Assembly: GCA_965223775.1 (NCBI GenBank)
Contig: OZ245021.1
Location: 1,302,001-1,366,000, forward strand
DNA: 64,000 nucleotides
Direction of reading: 5' to 3'
From: JAJDXW01 sp965223775
GTDB taxonomy: Bacteria; Pseudomonadota; Gammaproteobacteria; HK1
The position numbers and the translations under genes were made by a program. Under the pieces are notes generated by a model. That model ran no database searches. It was given only the letters and a program-made list of their open reading frames with translations, and was not told the DNA's origin. The stretch's first letter is position 1; every line of letters begins with the position of its first letter. Positions 42,180 to 50,167 of this stretch are shown here, in pieces.

Positions 42180-42917
42180 ATGTCCGCGGGCGCGGTCGAA
42201 CGCAGGCGGATCCTCGTGGTCGATGACGATCGCGCCCTTGCCGAGATGCTCGGCGAGTACCTCGAGCGCGCCGGCTACGTGGTGGCCGCGCGGGAGACGG
42301 CGGCGGACGGGTTCACCGCCGCCCGGCGGGAGGCCTTCGACGCGGTGATTCTCGACGTCATGCTGCCGGACGGGGACGGCCTCGACCTCTGCCGGCGCCT
42401 CCGGGCCGAGTCCGACGTGCCCATCCTGATGCTGACCGCAAGGGGCGATCCACCGGACCGGATCGTGGGTCTCGAGATCGGCGCCGACGACTACCTGCCC
42501 AAGCCCTTCAACCCGCGCGAGCTGCTCGCCCGGCTCCGGGCCATCCTGCGCCGGCGCCAGGGGCCGGGATCGCGCGCGGAGACGCTTCGTTTCGGGGCGC
42601 TCGAGATCGATCGCACCGCACGGGTGGTGCGGCTCGAAGGCGAGGAGCGGCCGATCACGAGCCACCAGTTCGAGCTGCTCTGGGCTCTCGCGACCCGCGC
42701 GGGCCAGGTGCTTACCCGTGATGCCCTGATGCAGCTCGTGCGAGGCGAGGATCTCGAGGCGTTCGACCGCAGCATCGACGTGCACGTCTCGCGGATCCGG
42801 CAGGCCATCGAGGATGATCCCCGCCACCCCCGGCGGATCCTGACCGTGCGCGGGGTCGGGTACGTGTTCCCGCGTTCGCCTTCCTCCGGCGGCGGCGCCC
42901 AGGCGAACGGTTCGTGA
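42180..42917 (+). CDS. OmpR/PhoB-family response regulator (CpxR/RstA-like)
   Basis: 245 residues from ATG with GGAGG upstream. The receiver domain has 'ILVVDDDRALAEML', phospho-acceptor Asp in 'VILDVMLPDGDG', Thr in 'MLTARG' and Lys in 'YLPKPFNPRELLA'. A winged-helix DNA-binding domain ('ITSHQFELLWALATRAGQVL', 'IDVHVSRIRQ', 'VRGVGYVF') follows. The stop overlaps the sensor kinase start (GTGA). The 245 bp upstream contain no gene; they are GC-rich and have no clear promoter. Confidence 0.93.
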   Translation: MSAGAVERRRILVVDDDRALAEMLGEYLERAGYVVAARETAADGFTAARREAFDAVILDVMLPDGDGLDLCRRLRAESDVPILMLTARGDPPDRIVGLEIGADDYLPKPFNPRELLARLRAILRRRQGPGSRAETLRFGALEIDRTARVVRLEGEERPITSHQFELLWALATRAGQVLTRDALMQLVRGEDLEAFDRSIDVHVSRIRQAIEDDPRHPRRILTVRGVGYVFPRSPSSGGGAQANGS

Positions 42918-44239
42918 AGAGGCTCTACCTTCGTGTCTATCTCGGGTTCCTCCTGGTCCTCGTCGCATTCGCGGTGCTGGCGGGCGGGGCCGCCTGGATC
43001 GGGCGGGTGGTGTTCGACGAGGACTTTGCCGAGCCGCCGGCGTTTCGGTCCGGGATGGGCTATGTCCTGACCCGGGCTCTTCCTCCGGCGCAAGCGGACG
43101 CTGCCGTCGTGCGCCGTTCGCTCGATACTCTCGCGGACCGCTTTCGCCTCGACGTTTCCCTCTACGACGCCTCACGCCGGCTCGTGGCCGCGGTCGGTCC
43201 GCCGGTGCCGCCCGCTCGCAGGTGGCGCCGGGAGGACGCATCGTCCCTGCGTCATCCCCCCCGGGCGTACTCGCGAACGTTCCTCTTTCGCCTCGACGAC
43301 GGGCGGTGGATTGCCGCTCGGAGAAGGTCGAACCCCGCCTGGAGCCAGTGGCTGCCGGGGTGGGTGCCGCTCTGGTTGGGGCCCCTGGCCCTGCTCGCCA
43401 CGGCCATTGCGTTGGGGGCCTGGCCGCTCGCGCGCGGACTCACCCGGCGGCTCGAGCGGTTGCAGGCGCGGGTGGACCAACTCGGGGCGGGTTCGCTCTC
43501 CGCCCGTGTCGAAGTGGAAGGAAAGGATGAGGTCGCCCGCCTGGCGGAGAGCTTCAACCGGGCCGCGGATCGGATCGAGCGCCTCGTGGATGCGCAACGG
43601 CATATCCTCGCCGGAGCTTCGCACGAGCTTCGCACCCCGCTCACCCGGATCCGGATGGCGATCGAGCTGCTGGAGGGCGACCCGGCGCGGCGGGCCGGCA
43701 TCGAGCGCGACATCGCGGAGCTCGACGAGCTCATCGAGGAGCTGCTCACCGCCGCCCGACTCGACGCTCCGGAGTCGCTTGGCCAAGCCGAGCCCGTGGA
43801 TGTGCTCGCCCTCCTCGCCGAGGAGGGGGCTCGCGTGGGCGCGGAGATCCGCGGCGAACCGGTCATCGCGACCGTCGTCGAACGCCTCGGCCGGCGGCTC
43901 GTCCGCAACCTCATGGAGAACGCGCGCCGGCACGGGAACGGTTCCCCCATTTCCGCCGAGGTCGTGCACCGCGGGGAGCCCGCGTCCGAGGCCGTGATTC
44001 GGGTAACGAACGGTGGGCGGCCGATCCCCGAGCACCTCCGCGAGCGCATCTTCGAGCCCTTCTTCCGCATCGAGGCGGCGGGCGGGGCGCCGCGTCCGCC
44101 CGGAAGGGCGGGCGAGCGCGGGGTAGGGCTCGGACTGGTCCTGGTCCGGCGCATCGCCGAGCACCACGGGGGGCGGGCCCGGCTTGTCGAGAATGGTCCC
44201 GAGCGCACCACGTTCGAGGTCACCCTCCCCCTTGGATGA
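42914..44239 (+). CDS. Sensor histidine kinase (CpxA/RstB-like)
   Basis: 441 residues. Two membrane helices (about residues 8-33 and 153-172) flank a periplasmic sensor of about 120 residues. HAMP ('ARGLTRRLERLQARVDQLG') is followed by HisKA with the phospho-His in 'LAGASHELRTPLTRIRMA', and by the HATPase motifs N ('LVRNLMENARRHG'), G1 and G2 ('GVGLGLVLVRRI'). It is coupled to the response regulator by GTGA. With the Spy-like gene upstream it resembles a Cpx envelope-stress system, which is an inference from context. Confidence 0.92.
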   Translation: MKRLYLRVYLGFLLVLVAFAVLAGGAAWIGRVVFDEDFAEPPAFRSGMGYVLTRALPPAQADAAVVRRSLDTLADRFRLDVSLYDASRRLVAAVGPPVPPARRWRREDASSLRHPPRAYSRTFLFRLDDGRWIAARRRSNPAWSQWLPGWVPLWLGPLALLATAIALGAWPLARGLTRRLERLQARVDQLGAGSLSARVEVEGKDEVARLAESFNRAADRIERLVDAQRHILAGASHELRTPLTRIRMAIELLEGDPARRAGIERDIAELDELIEELLTAARLDAPESLGQAEPVDVLALLAEEGARVGAEIRGEPVIATVVERLGRRLVRNLMENARRHGNGSPISAEVVHRGEPASEAVIRVTNGGRPIPEHLRERIFEPFFRIEAAGGAPRPPGRAGERGVGLGLVLVRRIAEHHGGRARLVENGPERTTFEVTLPLG

Positions 44240-44311
44240 GCTCACCCGGAAGCTGGCAGCGGCGGGGGGCGTAGGGTAGAGTGCCGCGCTTGCCCGAGCC
44301 GGAACATCCGC

Positions 44312-44926
44312 GTGATCGACTGCTATACCTGGAAGACCTCGAACGGCCGCAAGGCCACCGTCATGCTCGAGGAGTGCGGCCTCGACTACGAGCTTCACCC
44401 CATCGACATCTCACGCGACGACCAGTTCACCCCGGAGTACGTCGCGATCAACCCGAACAGCAAGATCCCCGCGATCATCGACCGCGACGGTCCGGGCGGA
44501 AAGCCCTATACGGTCATCGAGTCCGGCGCCATCCTGATGTATCTCGCAGAGAAGACCGGGCGGTTCATGCCGCAGGAGACCGCCGCCCGCTACGAGGTGG
44601 TCCAGTGGCTGATGTTCCAGATGGGCGGGGTGGGGCCGATTTTCGGCCAGGTTCATCACTTCAAGCGGGCCGCGAAGGAGCAGGTGCCCTACGCGATCGA
44701 CCGCTACTACCGGGAGTGCCGGCGTCTCTACGGGGTGCTCGATGCGCGCCTGGACGGCCGCGAGCATCTCGCGGGGGATCTCTCGATCGCGGACTTCGCG
44801 ACCCTGCCCTGGGTGTTCCGCCACGACTGGCAGGAGGTCGACCTCGCGGACTTCCCGAACGCGAAGCGCTGGTACGAGAGCCTGATGGCCCGTCCCGCCG
44901 TCCAGCGCGGCATGGACCTGCCCTGA
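44312..44926 (+). CDS. yfcG: Glutathione S-transferase family protein, YfcG/YghU-like (nu class)
   Basis: 204 residues from GTG. The thioredoxin-like half opens 'MIDCYTWKTSNGRKATVMLE', with 'INPNSKIPAIID' (cis-Pro) and 'ESGAILMYLAEKTG'. The helical half has 'QWLMFQMGGVGPIFGQVHHF', a text very close to E. coli YfcG. Nu-class GSTs act as disulfide-bond reductases with glutathione. The Thr/Asn near residues 9-11 occupy the place used instead of Tyr/Ser/Cys in this class. It lies 72 bp after the sensor kinase gene and faces tRNA-Leu. Confidence 0.88.
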   Translation: MIDCYTWKTSNGRKATVMLEECGLDYELHPIDISRDDQFTPEYVAINPNSKIPAIIDRDGPGGKPYTVIESGAILMYLAEKTGRFMPQETAARYEVVQWLMFQMGGVGPIFGQVHHFKRAAKEQVPYAIDRYYRECRRLYGVLDARLDGREHLAGDLSIADFATLPWVFRHDWQEVDLADFPNAKRWYESLMARPAVQRGMDLP

Positions 44927-45151
44927 GCCGGCGCCGGCCGGTCGCGGGGCGCCTGCGAGAATTTCGCCTCCGGCGCCGACCTCGCCGAGGGACGCCGCTC
45001 GATGAACGGGGGCGTCCGGAAATCGCGCGTCGCCCTCGAACGCCAGCGGGTCGGATACGGGCCCGCCCTGCGACGGGGCGCGGCCTTCCGGCGGGCGCAC
45101 GGACGGTGTCGTCTGCGTCGTCCGCGTCGTCTGGACGGCCGGTAGCGCAGG

Positions 45152-45238
45152 TGGTGCCGAGGAGAGGATTTGAACCTCCACGGGGTTACCCCCACTAGCA
45201 CCTGAAGCTAGCGCGTCTACCAGTTCCGCCACCTCGGC
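45152..45238 (-). tRNA. tRNA-Leu(CAG)
   Basis: On the minus strand the sequence begins GCCGAGGTGGCGGAACTGG and ends with CCTCGGC, discriminator A and an encoded CCA (3' end at 45152). The acceptor stem pairs in all 7 positions. The anticodon loop is TTCAGGT in the stem CGCTAGC/GCTAGTG, so the anticodon is CAG. The long variable arm (GTGGGGGTAACCCCGT) and the T arm (GAGGTTCAAATCCTC) are typical of tRNA-Leu. It lies next to rnr, as in Pseudomonas-like genomes. Confidence 0.97.
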
Positions 45239-45254
45239 CGGTGGAAGGGCGGGA

Positions 45255-45283
45255 AATGTACGGCAGCGCCTCTGGAATGACAA
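45255..45283 (-). promoter_or_regulatory. Predicted sigma-70 promoter of tRNA-Leu
   Basis: On the minus strand TTGTCA (45283-45278) and TACATT (45260-45255) are exactly 17 bp apart. The -10 box ends 16 bases before the mature tRNA 5' end, which leaves a short leader for RNase P. Confidence 0.7.
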
Positions 45284-45510
45284 GAAACAGTTGAACTCCA
45301 AGACACGACGCGTTCGCGAGCCCGCGCGACGGTGGTTCCTCGATGCGTCGACGAGGAACGCGGTCGCGATGTCGGGGGTTCCGCCGCACGGCGCCGCGGA
45401 GCGTGAAGCGGTGGCTGGACGGTGCCGGTGCGGGCGAGCTCGCCGGCCGCGGATTGCCGCCGCAGGCCGCCGGTGGATGGGAATGCCTTGCGAGGAGGCG
45501 AGGCGCTTCG

Positions 45511-47595
45511 GTGCGCAAGCGTCGCATGGCGGCGCGCGATGCAGGCAGGGGTGCGGGCTGGCCGCGGCCGTCATGGGATTGCGTGACCGGGAGGGGGCGC
45601 TTGTACACCCCTGAAGTGGTGCCCGGCCGGGTGATCGCGCATCGTGACGGCTACGGGTTCCTTGCCCGTGACGACGGTGGAGAGGATGTATTCCTTCCGG
45701 CACGGGAGATGCAGGGCCTCATGCACGGGGATCGGGTGGCCTGCGAGGTCCGGGTCTCCCGGCGGGGCGGCCGGCTCGCCGCCAAGCGGTCGGGGGTGGT
45801 GGTCGAGGTGCTGGAGCGGAACACCCGGACCGTGGTGGGGCGCCTGTTCCGGGCCGACGGCATCTACCTGGTATCGCCCGATCATCGAAACCGGCACCAG
45901 GAGGTGATGGTTCCGGACGGGAGCGGCCCGGAGGGCGAGATGGTGGTGGTCGAGCTCGTCGAGCCGACCAGCGAAGACCGGCGCAGCGGCGGTCCGATCG
46001 GGCGTATCGTCGAGCGCCTCGGCGATCCGGACCAGCCGGGCATGGCGGCCGAGATTGCAATCCGGGCGTATGGAATGCCCCATACCTGGCCGGACGACGT
46101 ACTGGCCGAGGCGGAGCGGCTCCCGTTCGAGGCGCCGGATCCCGCCGGCGATCGGGTCGACCTGCGCGAGCTCCCCCTGGTGACGATCGACGGGGCGGAC
46201 GCGAAGGACTTCGACGACGCGGTGCACTGCGCCCCGCGGCCGGGAGGCTGGAAGCTCACGGTGGCCATCGCGGACGTATCCCACTACGTGCAGCCCGGTT
46301 CGGCCCTCGACCGGGAAGCATGCGAGCGGGGCACGTCCGCCTACTTTCCCGGACGGGTGGTGCCGATGCTTCCGGAGCGGCTTTCGAACGGGATCTGCTC
46401 GCTCAACCCCGAGGTGGACCGGCTCTGCCTCGCCAGCGAGCTCCACGTCGACCGGCGGGGGCGGGTCGCGAGGGCGTACTTCCGCGACGCGATCATGCGC
46501 TCGCGGGCGCGTCTCACGTACGACGAAGTAGAGGCGGCGGTGTTCCGGAGCGACGCCGGGGCGCGCCGCCAGCTCGGGGGGCTCGTGCCCCATCTTGCGG
46601 CGCTTCGCGAGGTCTACGACGCCCTGCGGGGGGCGCGGCGGCGGCGGGGCGCCGTCGATCTCGAGATCGGGGAGCCTCGCATCGTCCTCGCGCGGGGCGG
46701 CGACGTATCGCACATCGAGCCCGCGCCCCGGCTCGTCTCCCATCAGCTCATCGAGGAGTGCATGCTCGCGGCGAACGTGGCCGCCGCCCGCCGCCTCGCC
46801 CGGAGCCGGGAGCCGTTCCTGTACCGGGTGCATCCGCCGCCGGACGAGGACGGGCTGCGAGAGCTCGGCTCGTTTCTCGGCCGGGCCGGGATCGACTTCG
46901 ACCCGGGCGACGAGCCGCGGCCGGCCGCGTTCGCGGCGGCGGCGGAACGGGCCGCCGGGCGCCCCGACACCGAGATCCTGCACATGTCTCTCCTCCGGGC
47001 CATGGCGAAGGCCGTCTACCAGCCCGGCAACATCGGCCACTTCGGGCTCGCCCTCGAGAGCTACACGCATTTCACCTCCCCGATCCGGCGCTATCCGGAC
47101 TTGCTGGTGCACCGGGCGCTGCGGGGGAGCGCCGGCTGCACCCGGGAGGAGATGGCCGCCCTCGGGCGGAGCACCTCGGCGACCGAGCGCCGGGCCGAGG
47201 ACGCGTCCCGCGATGCCGTGTCCCGGCTCGTCTGCCAGCACCTTCGTACGCGCACGGGGGAGGCGTTCGCGGGCAGGATTACCGGGGTCGTCTCGTTCGG
47301 GCTGTTCGTCCGGCTCGACGGGCTCCAGGTGGACGGCCTGGTCCACGTCCGCTCGCTCGGCGGCGACTGGTACCGGTTCGACCGGGACGGCCGGTACCTG
47401 GAGGGGGAGGCCACCGGGCGGCGTTTCGCGGCGGGAGACGAGATGGAGGTGCGGGTCACCGGAGCCGACCCGGACGAGCGGCGGGTGCACCTCGAACCGG
47501 TGGACCCGGATGGCGCGACCGCGGCCGGACGCGGGCGCGGACCGCGGCGCGAGGGGCGGCGCGGCCGGGGCCGAACTCGGACCCGGGCCCGCTGA
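45511..47595 (+). CDS. rnr: Ribonuclease R
   Basis: About 694 residues from GTG 45511, preceded by GGCGAGG; ATG 45526 and ATG 45343 are alternatives. Cold-shock domains ('VVPGRVIAHRDGYGFLARDD', 'GRLFRADGIYLVSPD') precede the RNB domain with catalytic Asp in 'TIDGADAKDFDDAVHC' and 'HFGLALESYTHFTSPIRRYP' (20 residues). An S1 domain ('FAGRITGVVSFGLFVRLDGL') and a basic Arg/Gly tail follow. RNase R degrades structured RNA 3' to 5'. The usual N-terminal winged-helix domain is not recognisable upstream in any frame. rlmB follows, the conserved pair. Confidence 0.93.
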   Translation: MRKRRMAARDAGRGAGWPRPSWDCVTGRGRLYTPEVVPGRVIAHRDGYGFLARDDGGEDVFLPAREMQGLMHGDRVACEVRVSRRGGRLAAKRSGVVVEVLERNTRTVVGRLFRADGIYLVSPDHRNRHQEVMVPDGSGPEGEMVVVELVEPTSEDRRSGGPIGRIVERLGDPDQPGMAAEIAIRAYGMPHTWPDDVLAEAERLPFEAPDPAGDRVDLRELPLVTIDGADAKDFDDAVHCAPRPGGWKLTVAIADVSHYVQPGSALDREACERGTSAYFPGRVVPMLPERLSNGICSLNPEVDRLCLASELHVDRRGRVARAYFRDAIMRSRARLTYDEVEAAVFRSDAGARRQLGGLVPHLAALREVYDALRGARRRRGAVDLEIGEPRIVLARGGDVSHIEPAPRLVSHQLIEECMLAANVAAARRLARSREPFLYRVHPPPDEDGLRELGSFLGRAGIDFDPGDEPRPAAFAAAAERAAGRPDTEILHMSLLRAMAKAVYQPGNIGHFGLALESYTHFTSPIRRYPDLLVHRALRGSAGCTREEMAALGRSTSATERRAEDASRDAVSRLVCQHLRTRTGEAFAGRITGVVSFGLFVRLDGLQVDGLVHVRSLGGDWYRFDRDGRYLEGEATGRRFAAGDEMEVRVTGADPDERRVHLEPVDPDGATAAGRGRGPRREGRRGRGRTRTRAR

Positions 47596-47599
47596 GCCG

Positions 47600-48379
47600 A
47601 TGCCGGTTCCTGCCGCGGAACTCGTCTACGGGGTGCACCCGGTGGAGGCGGTGCTGGAAGAAGACCCGTCGGCCATCCGCGAGGTCTGGGTCGCGGCGAG
47701 CGGGTCCCGAGGGGCGCGTCTCGTGGAACGGATCGAGGCGGCGGGGCTCGCGGTCCGGCGCTGCGAGCGGGAGACCCTCGACCGCCTCGCCCCGGGTGCG
47801 AGGCACCAAGGGGTGGTGGCGCGGGTCAGGAGCCGTCTCGCGGCGGACTGGCCGTCGATCCTCGACGCGGTGGAGCGTGCGATCCGGGGGAGCGGGACGG
47901 GCGGGCCGCCGCTGCTCCTCGTGCTGGACCAGGTGCAGGACCCGCACAACCTTGGAGCCTGCGTGCGAAGCGCGGCCGCGGCGGGGGCCGCCGCGGTGGT
48001 GGTGCCGCGCCGCCGGGCGGCAGGTGTCACCGCCGCCGTTCGCCGGGCCGCGGCGGGCGGGGCGGAGCGGGTTCCGGTGGTGGAGGTCCCGAACCTCGCC
48101 CGCGCGCTCCGGGAGCTCGCCGATCGCCGGGTGACGATTGCGGGGGCCGACCCGGACGCGGCGGTCCGCGCATGGGACGCCGACCTCGGCGGCCCGCTCG
48201 CCCTCGTGCTCGGAGCGGAGAGCGGCGGGCTCCGGCGGCTGACCCGGGAGCACTGCGACCACCTCGTCGCCGTCCCGATGACGGCCGGCGGTGCAAGCCT
48301 CAACGTCTCGGTCGCGGCGGGGATCCTCCTCTACGAAGCCCTCCGCCAGCGCCGCTCCTGGGCGCGTCACCCATGCTGA
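47600..48379 (+). CDS. rlmB: 23S rRNA (guanosine(2251)-2'-O)-methyltransferase
   Basis: 259 residues. The N-terminal SpoU substrate-binding domain ('LVYGVHPVEAVLEEDPSAIR', 'ARHQGVVARV') is followed by the SPOUT knot: 'LVLDQVQDPHNLGACVRSAA' (20 residues), 'LVLGAESGGLRRL' and 'MTAGGASLNVSVAAGILLYE' (20 residues). It methylates the ribose of G2251 in the P-loop of 23S rRNA. It starts 4 bp after rnr. The genes that normally follow (for example rpsF) are replaced here by a methyltransferase island. Confidence 0.95.
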   Translation: MPVPAAELVYGVHPVEAVLEEDPSAIREVWVAASGSRGARLVERIEAAGLAVRRCERETLDRLAPGARHQGVVARVRSRLAADWPSILDAVERAIRGSGTGGPPLLLVLDQVQDPHNLGACVRSAAAAGAAAVVVPRRRAAGVTAAVRRAAAGGAERVPVVEVPNLARALRELADRRVTIAGADPDAAVRAWDADLGGPLALVLGAESGGLRRLTREHCDHLVAVPMTAGGASLNVSVAAGILLYEALRQRRSWARHPC

Positions 48380-48431
48380 CTTCCGACGGCGCCCCGCCCA
48401 AAGCCCGCGGCGACTCCGGGAGCAAGTTGAA

Positions 48432-49394
48432 ATGCCGCCGGACCTGATCAACGATCCGGGCATCGTGACTCGCCATACAGCAGACTCGGTCGCCCCTTCT
48501 ACTGACCTTGCTTGGTCATCGCTTGATGGGATCGACAGGCTGTATCGAGGTGATGCATTGGAGGTGCTGTCGCGGCTCCCCGACGAAAGCGTCGACTGTG
48601 TCTGGACCGATCCGCCTTACCTACTTTCCAACGGAGGGGTCACTTGTTTCGCCGGCCGCAGAGTCAGTGTCAACAAGGGTGACTGGGATCAGAGCCAAGG
48701 GATAGAGGCGGACCACGAGTTCAACCTGGAGTGGACGGCCGCCTGTTATCGGGTGCTGAAGCCGGCCGGCACAATCTGGGTGACCGGCACTCTGCACGTC
48801 TACCCCAGCGTCGGCATGGCGCTGCTTCGCAACGGGTTCCGGCTGCTCAACGACATCATCTGGGAGAAGCCCAACCCGCCCCCGAACCTGGGGTGCCGGA
48901 CCTTCACCCACTCGACGGAAGTGGTCCTGTGGGCGAGCAAGTCGGGCAAGGGTAGCCGTCACAAGTACACGTTCAACTACGACGAGATGCGCCGCGAGAA
49001 CGGCGGCAAGCAGATGAAGACGGTCTGGCGGATGAACGCCCCTCGCGCCTCCGAAAAGCAATTCGGAAAACACCCAACTCAGAAGCCGCTCGAATTGATC
49101 GAGAGGTGCCTTCGCGCCAGCACCAACGTGGGCGACGTCGTCCTCGATCCGTTCGCAGGATCGGGGAGCACGGGCGTTGCTTCCCTGGAGCTTGGCCGCC
49201 GCTTCATCGGCATCGAGATTGACCCTGCATTCATCGACACCAGCACCAAACGCCTTTCCGTCGATCCTGATCCATCACCAGGTGACCTTGGTAAGGCGCC
49301 TCGTGCGCCAAATGTCCAGGACTCGAACTTGTCGTCCGTTTCCGGTGCCGCCCCAACGTCAGCCGGCGGAAAGGCGCCTTACATTCGGAGGTAG
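48432..49394 (+). CDS. Site-specific DNA methyltransferase, beta class, DpnA-like
   Basis: 320 residues from ATG 48432. The catalytic motif IV 'VWTDPPYLLSNGG' comes before the SAM motif I 'DPFAGSGSTGVASLE', which defines the beta class; 'KHPTQKPLELIERC' is motif X. The block 'SVNKGDWDQS', 'VLKPAGTIWVTGT', 'KPNPPPNLGCRTFTHSTE' and 'GKQMKTVW' is what I know from DpnA/M.HinfI-like adenine methyltransferases, so N6-adenine methylation is likely. The target site cannot be read from the sequence. The region is less GC-biased than the flanks, which suggests transfer. A small CxxC gene follows 2 bp after the stop. Confidence 0.9.
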   Translation: MPPDLINDPGIVTRHTADSVAPSTDLAWSSLDGIDRLYRGDALEVLSRLPDESVDCVWTDPPYLLSNGGVTCFAGRRVSVNKGDWDQSQGIEADHEFNLEWTAACYRVLKPAGTIWVTGTLHVYPSVGMALLRNGFRLLNDIIWEKPNPPPNLGCRTFTHSTEVVLWASKSGKGSRHKYTFNYDEMRRENGGKQMKTVWRMNAPRASEKQFGKHPTQKPLELIERCLRASTNVGDVVLDPFAGSGSTGVASLELGRRFIGIEIDPAFIDTSTKRLSVDPDPSPGDLGKAPRAPNVQDSNLSSVSGAAPTSAGGKAPYIRR

Positions 49395-49396
49395 AT

Positions 49397-49588
49397 ATGA
49401 GCAATTGTGAGAGACATGGCGGCCAGAACATTAGGCCGGACTTGGACCGTGTCATGCGCCAACTACCTGAAAGTCAGGCCGGTGACGGCAGACACAGGTG
49501 CACGTATTGCGCGTATCAGGAGGGATACCGGCAGGCTCTGGATGATGTTCGCGATCAATTGAGGCGTTTGGACAACGATGTCTTCTGA
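49397..49588 (+). CDS. Small Cys/His-rich protein coupled to the methyltransferase
   Basis: 63 residues (MSNCERHGG…). Potential metal ligands are C4, H7 and 'RHRCTYCAYQEGY' (a CxxC), followed by a helical tail ('ALDDVRDQLRRLDNDVF'). A strong GGAGGT ribosome site overlaps the methyltransferase stop, so the pair is almost certainly cotranscribed and coupled. It looks like a single zinc-knuckle domain. Stand-alone versions beside type II methyltransferases could be controllers or fragments of a larger restriction protein; I do not recognise a named family. Confidence 0.7.
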   Translation: MSNCERHGGQNIRPDLDRVMRQLPESQAGDGRHRCTYCAYQEGYRQALDDVRDQLRRLDNDVF

Positions 49589-49697
49589 ATCGAAAACTCG
49601 CCGGCCCCGATCGCGTCCAAGTTTAGGACCGCCCGACGACGGTCGGAACGGCAACGATACGAGACAGCCTTTGCCTTTACCCTTGTGCTCCGCGTAA
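49578..49697 (+). CDS. Possible 39-codon overlapping ORF (truncated third gene?)
   Basis: ATG 49578 overlaps the end of the CxxC gene and the frame runs 39 codons to TAA (MSSESKTRRPRSRPS…LCSA). The position is where a coupled restriction gene would start. The peptide is Arg/Pro-rich with no recognisable domain, and the last 21 bases overlap the convergent gene at 49677. It may be the stump of a deleted gene or chance. Confidence 0.2.
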   Translation: MSSESKTRRPRSRPSLGPPDDGRNGNDTRQPLPLPLCSA

Positions 49698-50111
49698 CCG
49701 TGGGTCGGTAATCGCTAAGGTGGCCAGCGCAAAGTCGTCCATGTCACGCGGGAGGCGATGGTCGTGCGGCAGATCAAGCAGTTCCATCGCATGGTCGGTC
49801 GTGCAGGAGAGGATGAGGCGTTCACGATCGTAACGGTAGCTGCGAGGTTCGTCGGGAAAGCGATCGTCCCGGATCTCGAAGCGGAACGAGTTGGTCTCGC
49901 CGTCGTCTGAAGTCGCCCGAAACGCGAGGTCGGATTCGGGCAAGCGGTGCCAGCGACTCGGTTCCGAGCAGGCGCTCTCGAGAAAGGTAGTCAATGTGGC
50001 CGTGTCAGCCGGGCTGAGCATAGGAAGAGGCTCGGACCGATAGAACCCATGATCTGTGTCATCGACAAGGATATGGGAATGCGGAACGCTGCGATTGCGC
50101 GAATTCTCCAT
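49677..50111 (-). CDS. Hypothetical protein, 144 residues
   Basis: 144 acidic residues (MENSRNRSVPHSHILVDD…) with no signal peptide or membrane segment and no motif that I recognise. 'ESDLAFRATSDDGETNSFRF' (20 residues) and 'RYDRERLILSCTTDHAMELL' (20 residues) suggest a mixed alpha/beta domain. It converges on the methyltransferase operon and lies upstream of phnX on the same strand, 57 bp of spacer between. No ribosome site is obvious; M31 is an alternative start. The composition is less GC-rich than the core genes, matching the adjacent island. Confidence 0.55.
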   Translation of the reverse strand: MENSRNRSVPHSHILVDDTDHGFYRSEPLPMLSPADTATLTTFLESACSEPSRWHRLPESDLAFRATSDDGETNSFRFEIRDDRFPDEPRSYRYDRERLILSCTTDHAMELLDLPHDHRLPRDMDDFALATLAITDPRLRGAQG

Positions 50112-50167
50112 TGTTACTGCTCAAAGGACGGTGGCTCTTCACGGACGATACCAGATCCGCAAAGGAT

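Noticed and set aside
44927..45151. Gene between the GST and tRNA-Leu
   Set aside because: Open frames here have no start with a ribosome site and no recognisable product; treated as non-coding.
48432..49394. Orphan cell-cycle methyltransferase of CcrM type
   Set aside because: The motif text is DpnA/HinfI-like and lacks the CcrM C-terminal extension; the location in a low-GC insertion also argues against a core cell-cycle gene.
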